Notes under the pieces: model-generated | The model's database searches: none | What the model was told of the DNA's origin: nothing | What the model saw: only the letters and a program-made list of their open reading frames with translations | DNA from: Solenopsis invicta | Lineage: Eukaryota > Arthropoda > Insecta > Hymenoptera > Formicidae | Reading direction: 5' to 3' | Assembly: GCF_016802725.1 (NCBI RefSeq) | Contig: NC_052668.1 | Coordinates: forward strand, 1,884,501-1,948,500 | Length of the DNA stretch: 64,000 bases | In this document: positions 10,757-21,414 of the stretch, in pieces | Position numbering within the stretch: position 1 is the stretch's first letter | Layout of the letters: each line of letters opens with the position of its first letter | Program-made: the position numbers and the translations under genes

Positions 10757-12078
10757 CGAGGTGTGTTCAAAAAGTATCGCGAATTTTGAATTTTCGCGGG
10801 TTACGTATATTCGAATTTCGATCTTTTTGTGGCGTTATGTTGGTACTCATGTCTCTCACTTATGCCGACAAGCTCGGCCATTTTGAATGTTCACTTAATT
10901 GTTGACAGCTGCTTTGCTTGCACGTGTTTTGGATCGTCTTCGATTTTTACCTATTCAAAAAAATGGATCAAAGAACCTGTATCAAATTTTGTGTGAAAAA
11001 CGAAATTAAGTGCGCGGATGCATTCCGAATGTTGACTGTGGCATACGGAGAAGCTACCTTGGACCGAAGCAACGTTTATCGGTGGTACAAAATGTTCTCA
11101 GAAGGCCGAGAAGATGTGAACGACGAAGAGCGTGCCGGACGCCCGAGCACTTCAACAACAGACGAAAAAATTAATGAAGTGGAGAAAATGGTATTGGCCA
11201 ATCGTCGAATCACCGTTAGAGAAGTTGCTGAGGACCTAAACATATCGATTGGCTCGTGCCATTCGATTTTTATCAATGATTTGGGCATGAGACGGGTCGC
11301 CGCGAAATTCGTACCAAAATTGCTCAATTGCGACCAAAAACAGCATCGCATGAACATTGCTAATGAGATGTTGGACTCTGTCCGCGACGACCCAAATTTG
11401 CTCCAGAGGGTCATAACTGGTGACGAATCGTGGGTTTATGGTTATGACGTGGAAACCAAAGCTCAATCATCTCAATGGAAGCTGCCGCACGAACCAAGAC
11501 CGAAAAAAGCGCGCCAAGTTCGGTCGAATGTGAAAGTTTTGCTGACAGTTTTCTTCGATTGCAGGGGCGTGGTGCATCATGAGTTCTTGCCACAGGGTAG
11601 AACGGTCAATAAGGAATATTACCTGCAAGTTATGCGCAATTTGCGCGAAGCAATCCGCCAGAAACGCCCGGATTTGTGGAAGAACAAAAATTGGCTTTTG
11701 CACCACGATAACGCCCCTGCTCACACATCGTTGCTTGTGCGCGACTTTTTGGCCAAAAACAACACACTAATGATGCCGCAGCCACCGTATTCCCCAGATC
11801 TGGCCCCCTGTGACTTTTTCTTGTTCCCTAAACTGAAGAGGCCCATGAAAGGACGACGTTACGCTACGCTTGACGAGATAAAGACGGCATCGAAGGAGGA
11901 GCTGAACAAGATAAAAAAAAATGATTTTTTGAAGTGCTTCGAAGATTGGAAAAACCGTTGGCACAAGTGTATAATATCTCATGGGGATTACTTTGAAGGG
12001 GACAAAATAGATATTCATGAATAAATAAATAATTTTTGAAAAAACACAAAATTCGCGATACTTTTTGAACACACCTCG
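10757..12078 (+). mobile_element. Complete-looking mariner transposon (1322 bp)
   Basis: The element has perfect inverted terminal repeats of about 32 bp (starting CGAGGTGTGTTCAAAAAG), TA duplications at 10755-10756 and 12079-12080, and one uninterrupted transposase frame. It sits inside a 111-bp satellite, and a neighbouring unit reading 'caatattgcatttacattgg' gives the empty-site sequence directly. The size, ends and TA target fit the mariner family. No debilitating lesion is visible, so it is young. Confidence 0.93.
10963..12024 (+). CDS. Mariner transposase, intact (353 aa)
   Basis: The enzyme binds the inverted repeats and cuts and pastes the element into TA sites. The start at 10963 (MDQRTCIKFC) gives 353 residues, the usual mariner length; an upstream in-frame ATG at 10918 would add 15 hydrophobic residues and is less likely. 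An N-terminal helix-turn-helix pair covers roughly residues 1-115 ('SNVYRWYKMFSEGRED', 'RRITVREVAEDLNIS'). Catalytic residues are D154 in GDESW, D249 in HHDNAPAH and D284 in SPDLAPCDFFLF, giving the DD34D spacing. There are no stops or frameshifts. It is antisense to the receptor gene in whose intron it lies. Activity is inferred from integrity only. Confidence 0.93.
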   Translation: MDQRTCIKFCVKNEIKCADAFRMLTVAYGEATLDRSNVYRWYKMFSEGREDVNDEERAGRPSTSTTDEKINEVEKMVLANRRITVREVAEDLNISIGSCHSIFINDLGMRRVAAKFVPKLLNCDQKQHRMNIANEMLDSVRDDPNLLQRVITGDESWVYGYDVETKAQSSQWKLPHEPRPKKARQVRSNVKVLLTVFFDCRGVVHHEFLPQGRTVNKEYYLQVMRNLREAIRQKRPDLWKNKNWLLHHDNAPAHTSLLVRDFLAKNNTLMMPQPPYSPDLAPCDFFLFPKLKRPMKGRRYATLDEIKTASKEELNKIKKNDFLKCFEDWKNRWHKCIISHGDYFEGDKIDIHE

Positions 12079-12080
12079 TA

Positions 12081-12412
12081 CATTGGAAATGAATTGGCTA
12101 AGATTTGCCAATCTGAAGCGAATATTGTTTTTTAAAGAAACGGTAATGTGCTGCCAATGTTACGAGTCAACAATTGTACAATATTGCATTTACATTGGAA
12201 GTGCATTGGCCAAGATTTGCCAATCTAAAGCGAATATTGTTTATTAAAAAAACGCTAATGTACTGCCAATGTTACGAGTCAACAATTGTACAATATTGCA
12301 CTTATATTGGAAGTGCATTGGCCAAGATTTGCCAATCTAAAGCGAATATTGGTTATAAAAAAAAAAAATATTAATGTGCTGCCGATGTGCTGCCAATTTT
12401 ACGAGTCAATAA
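12081..12412. repeat. 111-bp tandem satellite, three copies
   Basis: Units begin at 12081, 12192 and 12303, each with 'cattggaagtgcattggcc', 'gccaatctaaagcgaatattg' and 'gagtcaacaattgtac'. The spacing is 111 bp. The array continues on the left of the mariner insertion (10584-10756). The units are similar enough to suggest recent amplification. Confidence 0.85.
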
Positions 12413-12639
12413 TTGTATTGTAAATATTATCGATAGACAAAATAGGTCCATAAATGAAGAAACCTCAATCTACATCCCAATGAGTAAACAATATTTTTTA
12501 ATTGTTAAAAAACAATTATTTAAAATTTTTTATATTTAATTTAATTATTGTATTATATTGACATATATTTTCTAATTGCATTTTTACTCAAACAAATAAC
12601 AGAAAAGTTATTTCAGATACTATTCCGCATTTGTGAAAT
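12413..12639. other. AT-rich DNA, no feature
   Basis: Sequence between the 111-bp satellite and the 5S-like repeat. No gene or element end is seen. Confidence 0.4.
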
Positions 12640-12870
12640 TAGTAAAAAAACTATAATTTTATATTTGTTTATACAAATAATGTGCTTTAATTATATATAT
12701 TCCATTTTTTTGATAACGTATATTGATCTGATCTACCAGTTATATACACGTATCAGCACAAAGTGTTCACAGATCATCAAGAGGGATCAGTTCGCAGCGA
12801 TCACACAGGTCAAGCAACGTTCACCGGAGTCGCGACTTGAATGGGTGACCGCTTGGGTCCAAAAAAAATT
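12640..12870 (+). repeat. Dispersed repeat ending in a 5S rRNA-like segment, copy 1
   Basis: The last ~75 bases ('gatcacacaggtcaagcaacg', then 'acttgaatgggtgaccgc' and 'ttggg') follow the 3' half of eukaryotic 5S rRNA, covering the box A- and box C-like internal promoter. The upstream ~150 bases are shared with a second copy at 26857-27075 ('ctgatctaccagtta', 'gagggatcag'). The 5' half of 5S rRNA is missing, so this is not a 5S gene. A 5S-derived SINE is the favoured reading. Confidence 0.6.
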
Positions 12871-13304
12871 CGACTAATATTGGTTAAGTCCAATATTGAT
12901 TAAGTAAGATAAAGTGTCAACCTTTTAATATTGAACCAATGTTAAAAACCCAATGCACAACCAACATATAATATTAGGACGGGATCCGATAGCTCACGGT
13001 GCAATAGCCCACCAACCAATCATCTTGACTTATCTAACCCAACCAACTGAAAAACTCTATGCATCAGCTGCTGTAAGTGGTGATGTGCTATAGGTCCCGT
13101 GTACTATCGGGATCTGCCCATAATTGTATTCATGTTTTTTTTTTCAATATTGGAGCAATATTGCAACTCCAATATTGGTTAAATAAGAGTTGATATTATA
13201 CTCTGCAATATTAGACCAATATTGAAAATCAATTCACACCCAATATAAAATATTAGGTTTACATTATTTCTCAATATTGGACCAATATTTTGTGCTACTA
13301 GGGA
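12871..13304. repeat. CCAATATTGG-rich duplicated sequence
   Basis: Two diverged ~90-bp copies, near 12888-12977 and 13170-13260, share 'ccaatattg[ag]ttaa', 'gaccaatattgaaaa' and 'ataatattagg'. They are separated by a small inverted-end element (12977-13119). No coding sequence is present. The motif resembles the neighbouring 'cattgg' satellite, so the two may derive from one family. Confidence 0.5.
12977..13119. mobile_element. Small inverted-repeat MITE (~143 bp)
   Basis: The left end 'gggatccgatagctcacgg' faces the right end 'ctatcgggatctgccc', and the pairing extends about 40 bases inward ('caatagcccaccacc' against 'gtggtgatgtgctata'). It separates the two CCAATATTGG copies. The superfamily is not determined; the short length and inverted ends fit a MITE. 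Confidence 0.5.
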
Positions 13305-13957
13305 CGGTTATATGAGAGTGGGGAGAGATTGCGGGAAGGACTGTGCAGGGAGAGGGTGAGCCTGTCGTCCTCTCCCTGTCCACAATAGGAGATCGCCGGC
13401 GTCCTGGCGGCAACAAATATGTCGCTATCAGCAACAGCTCGCTGGTGTGGTTGAATTCCCCTCCCCCCATTTTTAAGGAAGGGGGGATAGCCGGGAAGAA
13501 ACAGTGGGGAGAGGGGACTCTCACAGCGCCGACTAGATCGGACAGAGGGCTTTACCCTTTCCACTGTTGAGGAGGTACGCCTCGGGCGGAATCAGTGGCG
13601 GGGTAGTTGCCCGATTGATCCGTTTGGAGCTTGGAATGCGGGAGTGCAAACCTAGGGCTCTTTATAAGAGCCCGTCGCACCTTCGGCATCCTGGTTCGGG
13701 CGACTGAGGCTCGATTTCGGTCGAGTCTCGGTCGCTAACTCCGGAGGAGGTTCTCTGCTCCCGAGCGGGAATCCGTTTGGGCTAGGACGGATCGCGGTGC
13801 ATCCTAGTTTGATCCCGTGATCCGTCCCGAGGCCAGACGCCGGAAAAAGTTTAGTGAGTATGCCGGCCACGCCTAGGTTGAAGAATCTTACATACCCCGC
13901 GTCCTGTCCCCAGGTACGGGGACTTATAAAGGTGTTTCTCAACTTAAAAAAAAAAAA
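13305..13957 (+). mobile_element. R1-type LINE, 5'-truncated 3' tail with poly(A)
   Basis: From about 13570 the sequence is homologous to the 3' untranslated region that follows the R1-type reverse transcriptase at 25500-25915. Shared blocks are 'ggcggggta[gt]ttgc', 'ggatcgcggtgcat', 'gatcccgtg', 'cagacgccggaaa' and 'cataccccg'. It ends in a 12-A run at 13946-13957. No RT coding sequence is present, as expected of a truncated insertion. It is GC-rich compared with its surroundings. Confidence 0.75.
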
Positions 13958-14016
13958 AGGTTTCCCCGGCCGGACGAGGGAGCAGATTTAACCCATATAC
14001 AAAAGACGAAGTTAAA

Positions 14017-16042
14017 ATGGAAGTAGGCAGAGGGAAGAGAAGAAAGGAGACGACGGTGAAAGAACCGGGTGAGAGCGAGACAGAACAAAAGGAAAATTTC
14101 GCAGTGGAGATAGAAGAAAGCAGCGATAAGATGATAGATGTTTGAGAGTGTGCTAAAATATTAGGTATGGAAACAGATCAAATTGTAACGTTGGAAAATG
14201 GCGAGATGCAAGGTTACTGTTACGATAACGGAAAATTCCAATGAGATGAGGGATATGGTGCGTAGAGAAGGGGAAGGACATGTTGGTCCAAGTCGGGAAG
14301 TAAACATGTTTACGAAAAGCAATAGAATAGAAGTTTAAAGCAAATATAAAGGATAGGTCGAAAAATGCGAATTATGATGTGACAACTAAACGGGACACGA
14401 CTCCGATGTGCAACCCAAATGGAAGTTCAGATGATGGTAATATGCAGGAGAAATATGTAGAGGGGGAATTAAAATTTATGAAAGATGTTGAGAAAAGTAC
14501 TTATGACAACTTGATCAAAGCAATTAATTGAAGATTTGATAAATCTGTTAAGGGGGAATGTAAAATTAAATGCAGGATATTGCAAGATTACTGTTCCAGC
14601 AAAGGTAAAAATAGTATTAAGATATCACTATGGTGTAATCAGAATCTAGTCCGGTCGAGTAGCATAGACATGTTAAAGTACAACATTGCAATATTAACTT
14701 TTAAAAATGCAGTAGAGGCAAATGATTGTCTAGATAAGCTCGAGAAGCAGCCTAATAATTGGCTGCAGGGCTTTATTAAATTTTCAGCTTCTTTTAGCAG
14801 AGGTGTAATCACCGATTGGCCATACGATATCCCAGAGTTATGGGATAACATCTTGGAAAAAAAGGATATCTTCAAAATTGAAAAAATGAAGAGAAGAGTC
14901 TGGGATAAAGAGATTAAAAAAATTCCGATTACAATTTACAAATAATTTTATAATTATGATGAAAAGCAGTAAAATTAAAGACAGGATCAAGATTTTTGAC
15001 AATTTCAATATTGGATTGAAAATCAGGCCGTGGCACCGGTGATTCAATGTTTCAAGTGTTTCAAATTTGGCCACGTTAAAGACAAATGTAAAAATGAGGC
15101 TAGATGCATAGTGTGCGGGGATCTAATGCATGGTGAATGCATTAAATCCTTAGCATGTAGAAATCGTGGTTGTGTTCATCGCTCTACTAAGAAGAGCTGC
15201 CCCGTCGCTCTCAGAAACAAAAAAATAAAGACGATTATGACATATATCGTTCTTTGAAGCAGAAAGGTTGTTAGAAGACAGTTTTCCAAATCAAGAAACA
15301 ACAAAGTATGATAGATATACTAATCTTTCAGCGTGGCCTAAGATTGCGAGTAATAACAAAGAGAGAGAGAAAGAGACTGGCAGAAAACCTATTGACTCCT
15401 CAAGCAACGTACACAATTTGATTAAAACTAAGGAAAATAGAGAAATAATAAATTACCAAGAAAATTACAGGAACCTTAGTAGAGATACAGAACGAGAGAG
15501 ACAAGAAGAGAAAAGAAGAAGACAGGAGAGAATAGAAAGAGAGGAAGTGGCAAGACAAAAACAAGAGAGAAGGAAAAGAGAGAGAGAGAAGCAGGGGAAA
15601 GAAGGAGACAAGAATATATCATTATAGACAGTTCAACAATAAAGTATGGAGAAGAAGAAAAGAGGGATGGCTCTTTGTCAAACGAGAGATACAGAGACAA
15701 ATTCGAACTGCATTAATAATATAGAAGCTGAGGAAGTAACGAAAGATTGGACCGAGTTTTGACTGGTCGTTGCAAGTAGAAAGAGACATATGCAGAGCAT
15801 TTCGTGAATTCCGTAGAGATTTTTTCAAATTACTAAGGAAACACAGTTCTAACTTTCCATCTAAAAGTGTGGAACATAAAGAGGAACATAGACAATTGGG
15901 TTATAATTTACAAAACATGGATAAAGGGAGGTTTTGGGAAAGACACCAAGAAGAATTTAATAAAATTAAGAAAGTAAGTACAGATGCTGATAGAGAATAT
16001 AGAGAGCGTGATAGAGAGAGAAATTTAGGTTCATATAATTAA
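14017..16042 (+). pseudogene. LINE ORF1 (gag-like, zinc knuckles), broken
   Basis: The ATG at 14017 opens a lysine- and glutamate-rich frame that soon meets stops. Recognisable parts are a 121-codon stretch (14580-14945) and a zinc-knuckle block (15030-15257) with 'CFKCFKFGHVKDKC' (CX2CX4HX4C), then 'CIVCGDLMHGEC' and a further Cys/His cluster. A highly charged Arg/Glu-rich stretch (15268-15627) would form a helix or coiled coil. ORF1 proteins bind the element RNA. Frame changes and stops separate the parts, so no full protein can be made. Confidence 0.7.
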
Positions 16043-16044
16043 AA

Positions 16045-16740
16045 ATGGCAAATATTTTAATGTGGAATGCGGGGGGTAGTAGTAAGAAAGCGGAGTTTGC
16101 TAATAATGTGCTAAAATATGATTTAGCGGTAATAACAAAAACAATGTTGGGTCATGATAATCCACTTTATATTTCAGGATTTGAAACGTATAAAAATTAG
16201 AACATTAATAATAATGGAGGAGTTGCAATTCTGATTAAAAATAATATTGAATTTAAAGTAATCGAAGAATGGGCCATTAACTCAATCGATATAGAAGCAA
16301 TTAGGGTTAAAATAAAAGATATTACAAGATGTTATAACTTAATAGCAGTTTACAGGAAACCATATGGCTATGAACCAATGTTGGCGTGGTATGATTTGCT
16401 TAAATCCAAAAAAGTGGATAAAGAAAACTCTATTATAGTCGGTGACTTTAATGCTCATAATAATGCATGGATTTGTACAAATACGGATAAAAACAGTGAG
16501 AGATTACACATGGCTATGTTTCAAAGAAAATTCATCAATGTCAATCACAACACCAAAACCAGAATAAATTATTACAATCAAGTTGCATCAAACATAGGTT
16601 TGATTTTTGCGAACAGAAACTTAATCGATAAAATTAAGTATCAATAGCAATTAGATGCATGGAGTTCGGATCACTATCCGGTGGACATGTTTGTGGACGT
16701 GAGTTTTCTACCCTACAAAAAAATTACCAACAGGATTTCG
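16045..16740 (+). pseudogene. LINE endonuclease domain, broken
   Basis: The frame from the ATG at 16045 carries 'ILMWNAGGSSKKAEF', 'NNGGVAILIKNNIEF', 'CYNLIAVYRKPYG', 'IIVGDFNAHNNAW' and 'WSSDHYPV'. These are the successive motifs of an apurinic-type endonuclease, including the GDFN and SDH catalytic boxes. In-frame TAG stops occur at 16198-16200 and 16645-16647. The domain would nick target DNA. It lies between the gag-like relic and the RT fragments of the same element. Confidence 0.85.
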
Positions 16741-17299
16741 AATAAAAATACCGATTGAAAAGCATATCAGGATAATATTGAAGCCGAAGTAGATAAAGCA
16801 CAAATCATCATTAACAACATGAAGGAAGGAAAAAAACTACATGAACTATATTCCTGGTTGAAAAATAATATGAAGAGAGCTATTCTAGTTGCATCAGGGA
16901 AAAATCCGGATAAAATTGATAAAGTTAGAATTACAAAAGTTAAAAAGTCAGATCAGCATAATAAAAAACAAGAAGTTAGATGGTGGGACGACAAATGTAA
17001 TAAGAGCTAAAGTAATAAGGGCTAGAACTAATAAATTAAAAATATAGAGACGCACCGGTAGAATGGAAGACTTTGTGGAACATAAAAGATGCCGGGTTAT
17101 AGCGAGGAAAACCATTAACAAAAAGAAAAAGAAAGATTTTAGAAGATTCTGTAATAGTATCAACAGATTTACTAACCTTTCATATGATTGTAACACTATG
17201 AGAACTTTAAAAGTCGCCAAAAATAAAATAAAATAGAATATATGGCAACACAAAGATAGAGAAGAGGAAATTAAAAGTACTATAGCAACCTTAGCTCCC

Positions 17300-19640
17300 A
17301 TGGATAGAAGAAATGGGAGATGAAGAGAATAAGATGGAGAAATATTTCATGAGTGAGATAAATGAAGAATTTTCCATGGACAAGCTTTCTAGGGCCATAC
17401 ACATGATTAGAAAAGATTCAGCTCCAAAGTTGAATAACGTTGATTACCTGATGTTAAAAAATTTCCCCTTAAAGGTTTAACAACTATTGTTGGATATTTA
17501 TAATATTATTGGTTGTACAACTTAATTCGGTCCGTTTTTTGCTTAAAAAACGCATTTATTTAAACGATAAAATGAAATAATACCTTATTCAAAGTATTGT
17601 CCATCGCTAGCCACTATTTTTTCCCATCTTTTTGGCAATTTATGGATTCCGTTGAGGAAGAAGCGTTCATCTTTTAAAGCAAAGAATAAATCGAGCTAAT
17701 TTTTAATATCCTGTTCTGAAGTGAAGCGTATTCCAGTCAAAGCGTTCTGCATCGATCGAAACAAATGATAGTTGGAAAGGGCAAGGTTTGGGCTATAAGG
17801 CAAGTGAGCCAAAACTTTCCATCCGCTATTTTCCAAATAGTTTTTAACCGGAACAGCAACATGAGGCCAAGCATTGTCATGGTGAAAGATTATGGACTCG
17901 TGTCTGATCGCGTATTCTGGACGTTTTTCGGCTATAGCTTGCTTTAAACGGATCAATTATTGGCTGTAGAACACTGATTTTGGATTTAGCACCCCAAAAA
18001 ACAAAATTAGTAGAATTTTCCAAATCCGGCTTTTTTGATAAAAAATTGTATATTAGTGTCAAAAAATGTAGAGTGTATAATGACCGAGGAATCAGATTTC
18101 TGAGAATATGACTTGATAATAAACTAAGATTTGATAAACACGTTGCAGATATCAAAGGTAGAGCAGCAATAAGCAAATAATATAACAAAGCAAATGATAT
18201 AATGAAATAGCTCAGCGGGATATCTATAAGTGTTGAGGTCAATACGGCCTTAATGCTGTACAAAAATGTGGTAAGATCGGTTCTGGATTATGGCTTGTTT
18301 GTGTACAGTCTTATTCTACAATTGTTACAGCTTAGTTTGAAAAAAGCTCAGTTCCTCGGGTACAGCACGGTCCTCGGGTACAGGAATAGCACGCCCAATA
18401 ATGTTATTATTGCGGAGTCAAAAGTAATATTGTTAAGAGATAGAGCACTGACTTTGGCTAAAAACTTTTGTAGTAAAATTTATAAATATGGAGAGGAAAC
18501 AATTAGGAATAGTTTAGATAGGCTAAGAATTAAAAAAATGTTTGCTAGATATAGAAACCCGTCGTTCAATAAAAGTGTGATATGCACAGCGTCGGAATAT
18601 GTTCGTTTATATGGTGATAAACTAGGTAGAAAAGAAAATTCGTTTGCAATTTGAGACTTGAAATATAATAGCAAGTTCCAAATGTATTATGAATAGAATC
18701 GACATAGACTGCGAGATCAGGAGAAGAATAAGGGGGCCTAGTGATAAGAAAAAAAAGTGATATTAATAGAATCAAGGGACAGGACAATATAAGACTTGTT
18801 AATGAAGTTAAGAATAAATATAAATTAAATGATAGATCTCTTATTATGTATACAGATGGCTCAAAGCCTCAGCAGTCTGTTTCCACAGGAGCAAGCGTAA
18901 TATTAAAAAAAGAGGATGGGTATTATTTTAGTTTATCTAGAGAATGCTCCGTATTTACTGCAGAGGCTACGACGACCTCGTCGGCCTTGAAAATAGCGCT
19001 TGGAAAGATTGATTTTTTTGATAATTTTCTCTGATAGTTTATTGACACTACAAGCAATAAATGACAATAGTATTAAGTGTATAGAAATAAGTACATTTTA
19101 GAAGGTTGCACACTCGGTTTAAAGATTTATATAGAAAAAAATAGCATATGTATGAATTTGGCTCACGTTGGTTTTACGGGAAACAAATTAGCCACTTTGC
19201 TAAAATAGGCGCCGAGGAACCGGCAGACAACAATTCAGAAGTATCTTTCAAGGATCTCACAAGCATATTTAAGGAAGATGCATGGAAAAACACTCAGAGT
19301 AAAATTGATAATGAATCCAATCACAAAGGAAAATTTTATTTCACGAACTTCTATGATGATAACAAAAAACAACCGTGGTTCCGAGAGTTTAACATGGAGA
19401 GATATCATGTTACATTAATAAAAAATTGAGATCAAACCACTACAATTTAAACGCGTCGTTGGCTAGAAAGAACTATATAGAGAGTGAGAGATGCAAGTGT
19501 GCATACGAGATGGAAGATATCGACCATGTTTGTGGCGCTGCCATAAATATGACGAACAGAGAATGAGGTTAGGAGAGGAGCTGTGGAGAGAGCAACTTGA
19601 TGAAGTGGAGAGTATTCAAGATATCCTGAAAAGAGAGGAC
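17300..19640 (+). pseudogene. LINE RT fragments and RNase H, broken
   Basis: The N-terminal RT part ('SRAIHMIRKDSAPKLNNVDY') breaks off at 17508, where a mariner fragment begins. Sequence resumes after 17995 at the RT thumb ('LDNKLRFDKHVADIKGRAA', 'VVRSVLDYGLFVY'), so the fingers and palm with the YADD box, roughly 280 residues, are absent. RNase H is at 18741-19034 with 'IMYTDGSKPQQSV' and 'ECSVFTAEATTTSSALKIA' (the catalytic Asp and Glu are visible). A C-terminal region (19148-19640) follows in changing frames. This copy cannot encode a working polymerase. Confidence 0.75.
17509..17995 (-). mobile_element. Mariner fragment (C-terminal half of transposase)
   Basis: Reading on the minus strand gives 'LIRLKQAIAEKRPEY', 'IIFHHDNAWPHVAVPVKNYL', 'YSPNLALSNYHLFRSM', then 'FTSEQDIKN' and, after a stop, 'LPKRWEKIVASDGQYFE'. 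The second catalytic Asp is kept in HHDNA, but the third-Asp region has Asn in both Asp positions (SPNLALSN). The terminus 'ttggttgtacaacttaattcgg' follows a TA at 17507-17508. The N-terminal half and other terminus are missing. It is closest to the decayed mariner at 36146-37122. It sits where the host LINE has lost its RT core. Confidence 0.8.
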
Positions 19641-19820
19641 TGAAAGAAATTTGGAATTATATATGAGTTTATTAAGAAAGTAAAGAGTTATTTAGAATTA
19701 GGACTTGCGAGTGCGAGCTAAAGATTTAATTTAGGGCACTCAACATCGCTGCCTCGCGTTGTATAACCACAATAGCTTCGGTTAGGTTCAATACGCGTCT
19801 TGGGACACAAAAAAAACACG

Positions 19821-20726
19821 TCATAGATATATGCATATGAGCCGGAAACTAAACAGCAGTCGACTGTGTGGGTCTTTCAAAATGAGTCTAACCTAACAAA
19901 AGTTGTTCGCGCTTGAAGCACTTTGAAACAAATGGTCGCCTATTTTTTCGAGAAAACTAGTCATGTGGCAACAGTAACCTTAGAGAAACATAGAACGGTT
20001 AATTCTGAGACGTACACAACCATTTGTTTTGAGAAAATCGTTTATTTCACGCAAACACACGCGCACGTGACATACTGTGTTCACCATACACAGCAGACAT
20101 GAATTGCACTTCCTGATACCCCTTCCGCAGTCAAAAACCGCATTACACCTAGCTGTTCTTCTTTCCCAATCTCCATAGTGATATCGGACGCACACACGAC
20201 GCGCTGACCTCACTTCAAGCACGTCTAACAAACAAATGACACAGTGGTTAACATTCGCGCTTTTCTTTCCTAATTTCCAATAGAGGTTACGTCCATAAAC
20301 ACACAGAAAAAGGTTACTAACATCCGCGCCATGCTCGTTATACAGTCTGTCTTGTTTTCATTGAACTGACTCTAATATAATAAAATGGCTTGAGCAAATG
20401 CAGAAGTCTATTGATCATCATGGAGAATACTTTGAAAAACAATAAAGCCAGTTTCAATGACAAATTACCGTGTTTTCCTTACAGGTCGCAAAACATACGG
20501 AGCAGCTCTCGTATTACGATATCTTAGATCATATATAATTATCTTACAATATTTCTTTGCTTTATATAATACTAAATATGATATAATTTTACAATATCAG
20601 CATATTATTTTTCAAACATAACGCGTTATGTATCCTACAAATAATAATGCAAAAATATATTCGAAATATAAAAATGTATGTATAATCAACTGGTTAAGAC
20701 TATTTTGTGTTAATTATATTTACATA
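19821..20726. other. Unassigned sequence with a transposase-like C-terminus
   Basis: At 20383-20445 a short plus-strand frame reads KWLEQMQKSIDHHGEYFEKQ and stops. This is the kind of ending found in mariner-like transposases (G-[DE]-YFE), but no upstream transposase body can be read. An 83-codon minus-strand frame (20231-19980) is unrecognised. Nothing else is identified. Confidence 0.35.
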
Positions 20727-21111
20727 CCCAGATAGCAAAGCGTGTCTCAGCAAAGTCGCTCAAGTTGTATTTATCTTCAACGATTTCAAATTCAAGCAAT
20801 GCGCAGACAGCAATATATGTACATATTACTAACAGTTTAACGGCAAGATAGTAGCATTAAAATTACCTTATGTTATTGGTAGCATTGTATGGATCTTGTA
20901 ATTATTATAGCAACATAATGGTAACAGTACGAATTTTAATGATAACGATTTTAAAGTTGTCAACAAATCTCTGTGGCAAGTGGCTACTAAAAGTTGTCAT
21001 ACCGTGATAACAATTTATCAACAATGCAACAAATGCAGACTCAGTTGCTGTAATTCTGCATATTATAATGCAATTAATACTAGCAGCAATACGGACATGT
21101 TGCTATCTGGG
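20727..21111. mobile_element. MITE with CCCAGATAGCA ends
   Basis: The left end CCCAGATAGCA faces the right end TGCTATCTGGG, giving a 385-bp unit with no coding potential. The interior is AT-rich ('caacaatgcaac', 'gtagcattgta'). A related right-end motif lies near 1040, and related ends ('agatagccaagcg') bound the large element at 59317-62102. No target duplication is recognisable. Confidence 0.65.
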
Positions 21112-21145
21112 CAATAATAAAAAGTATGTATACTAATAAATAAAA

Positions 21146-21215
21146 GTGGTGCAGTAGATAAGGTACAAAGCTTATGATTCTGAGGTTTCAAGTTCAAAAC
21201 CTATCAGTAGCCAGA
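21146..21215 (+). repeat. tRNA-like segment (SINE head)
   Basis: 'agtggtgcagtagataagg' resembles a box A context, and 'ggtttcaagttcaaaacc' forms a T-arm-like hairpin with a box B-like 'agttcaaaacc'. Spacing is tRNA-like. An A-rich segment follows. A tRNA-derived SINE relic is the favoured reading; no intact cloverleaf is claimed. Confidence 0.4.
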
Positions 21216-21287
21216 CAACTAAAAAAGCAAGTAAACAATACTAAAACAATAATAAAAATGTGATAAATTAGGATTAATTATTAACCC

Positions 21288-21414
21288 TTAAACACACCGA
21301 TGCCGTAAAATATGTAAATACATTTTCTGGTTTAGGAGACTTTTTCAACTTTGAGAAACTATAACTTTGGTTCCAATCAATATTTTTCAACAATCTTTTT
21401 TTTTAAATGGAAGT
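21288..21414. repeat. Fragment of a dispersed 'taacccttaaacacacc' repeat
   Basis: This stretch matches 59998-60180 ('taacccttaaacacacc', 'gactttttcaa', 'ctataactttg', 'caatcaatatttttcaacaa'). A later part of the family also shows at 29150-29210 ('gtgactgca', 'aaatgatttatt'). It is cut here by the CCCAGATAACA element that begins about 21415. Confidence 0.6.

Larger units (their letters stand above)
13958..19820 (+). mobile_element. Decayed LINE with gag, endonuclease and RNase H
   Basis: The plus-strand order is a gag-like ORF with zinc knuckles, apurinic-type endonuclease, reverse transcriptase fragments, RNase H and a C-terminal region. An RNase H after the RT is typical of I-group LINEs; this assignment is inferred. 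The element directly follows the poly(A) of the R1-type tail. The RT core is lost and replaced by a mariner fragment (17509-17995). The tail region (about 19740-19820) ends in an A run. Stops are frequent throughout. Confidence 0.75.

Noticed and set aside
12776..12868. A functional 5S rRNA gene
   Set aside because: Only the 3' half is recognisable, and the unit is part of a dispersed repeat with diverged promoter boxes.
19980..20231. 83-codon Cys/Arg-rich minus-strand frame
   Set aside because: Cysteines do not fit a known spacing, and the region is unidentified repeat-like DNA.
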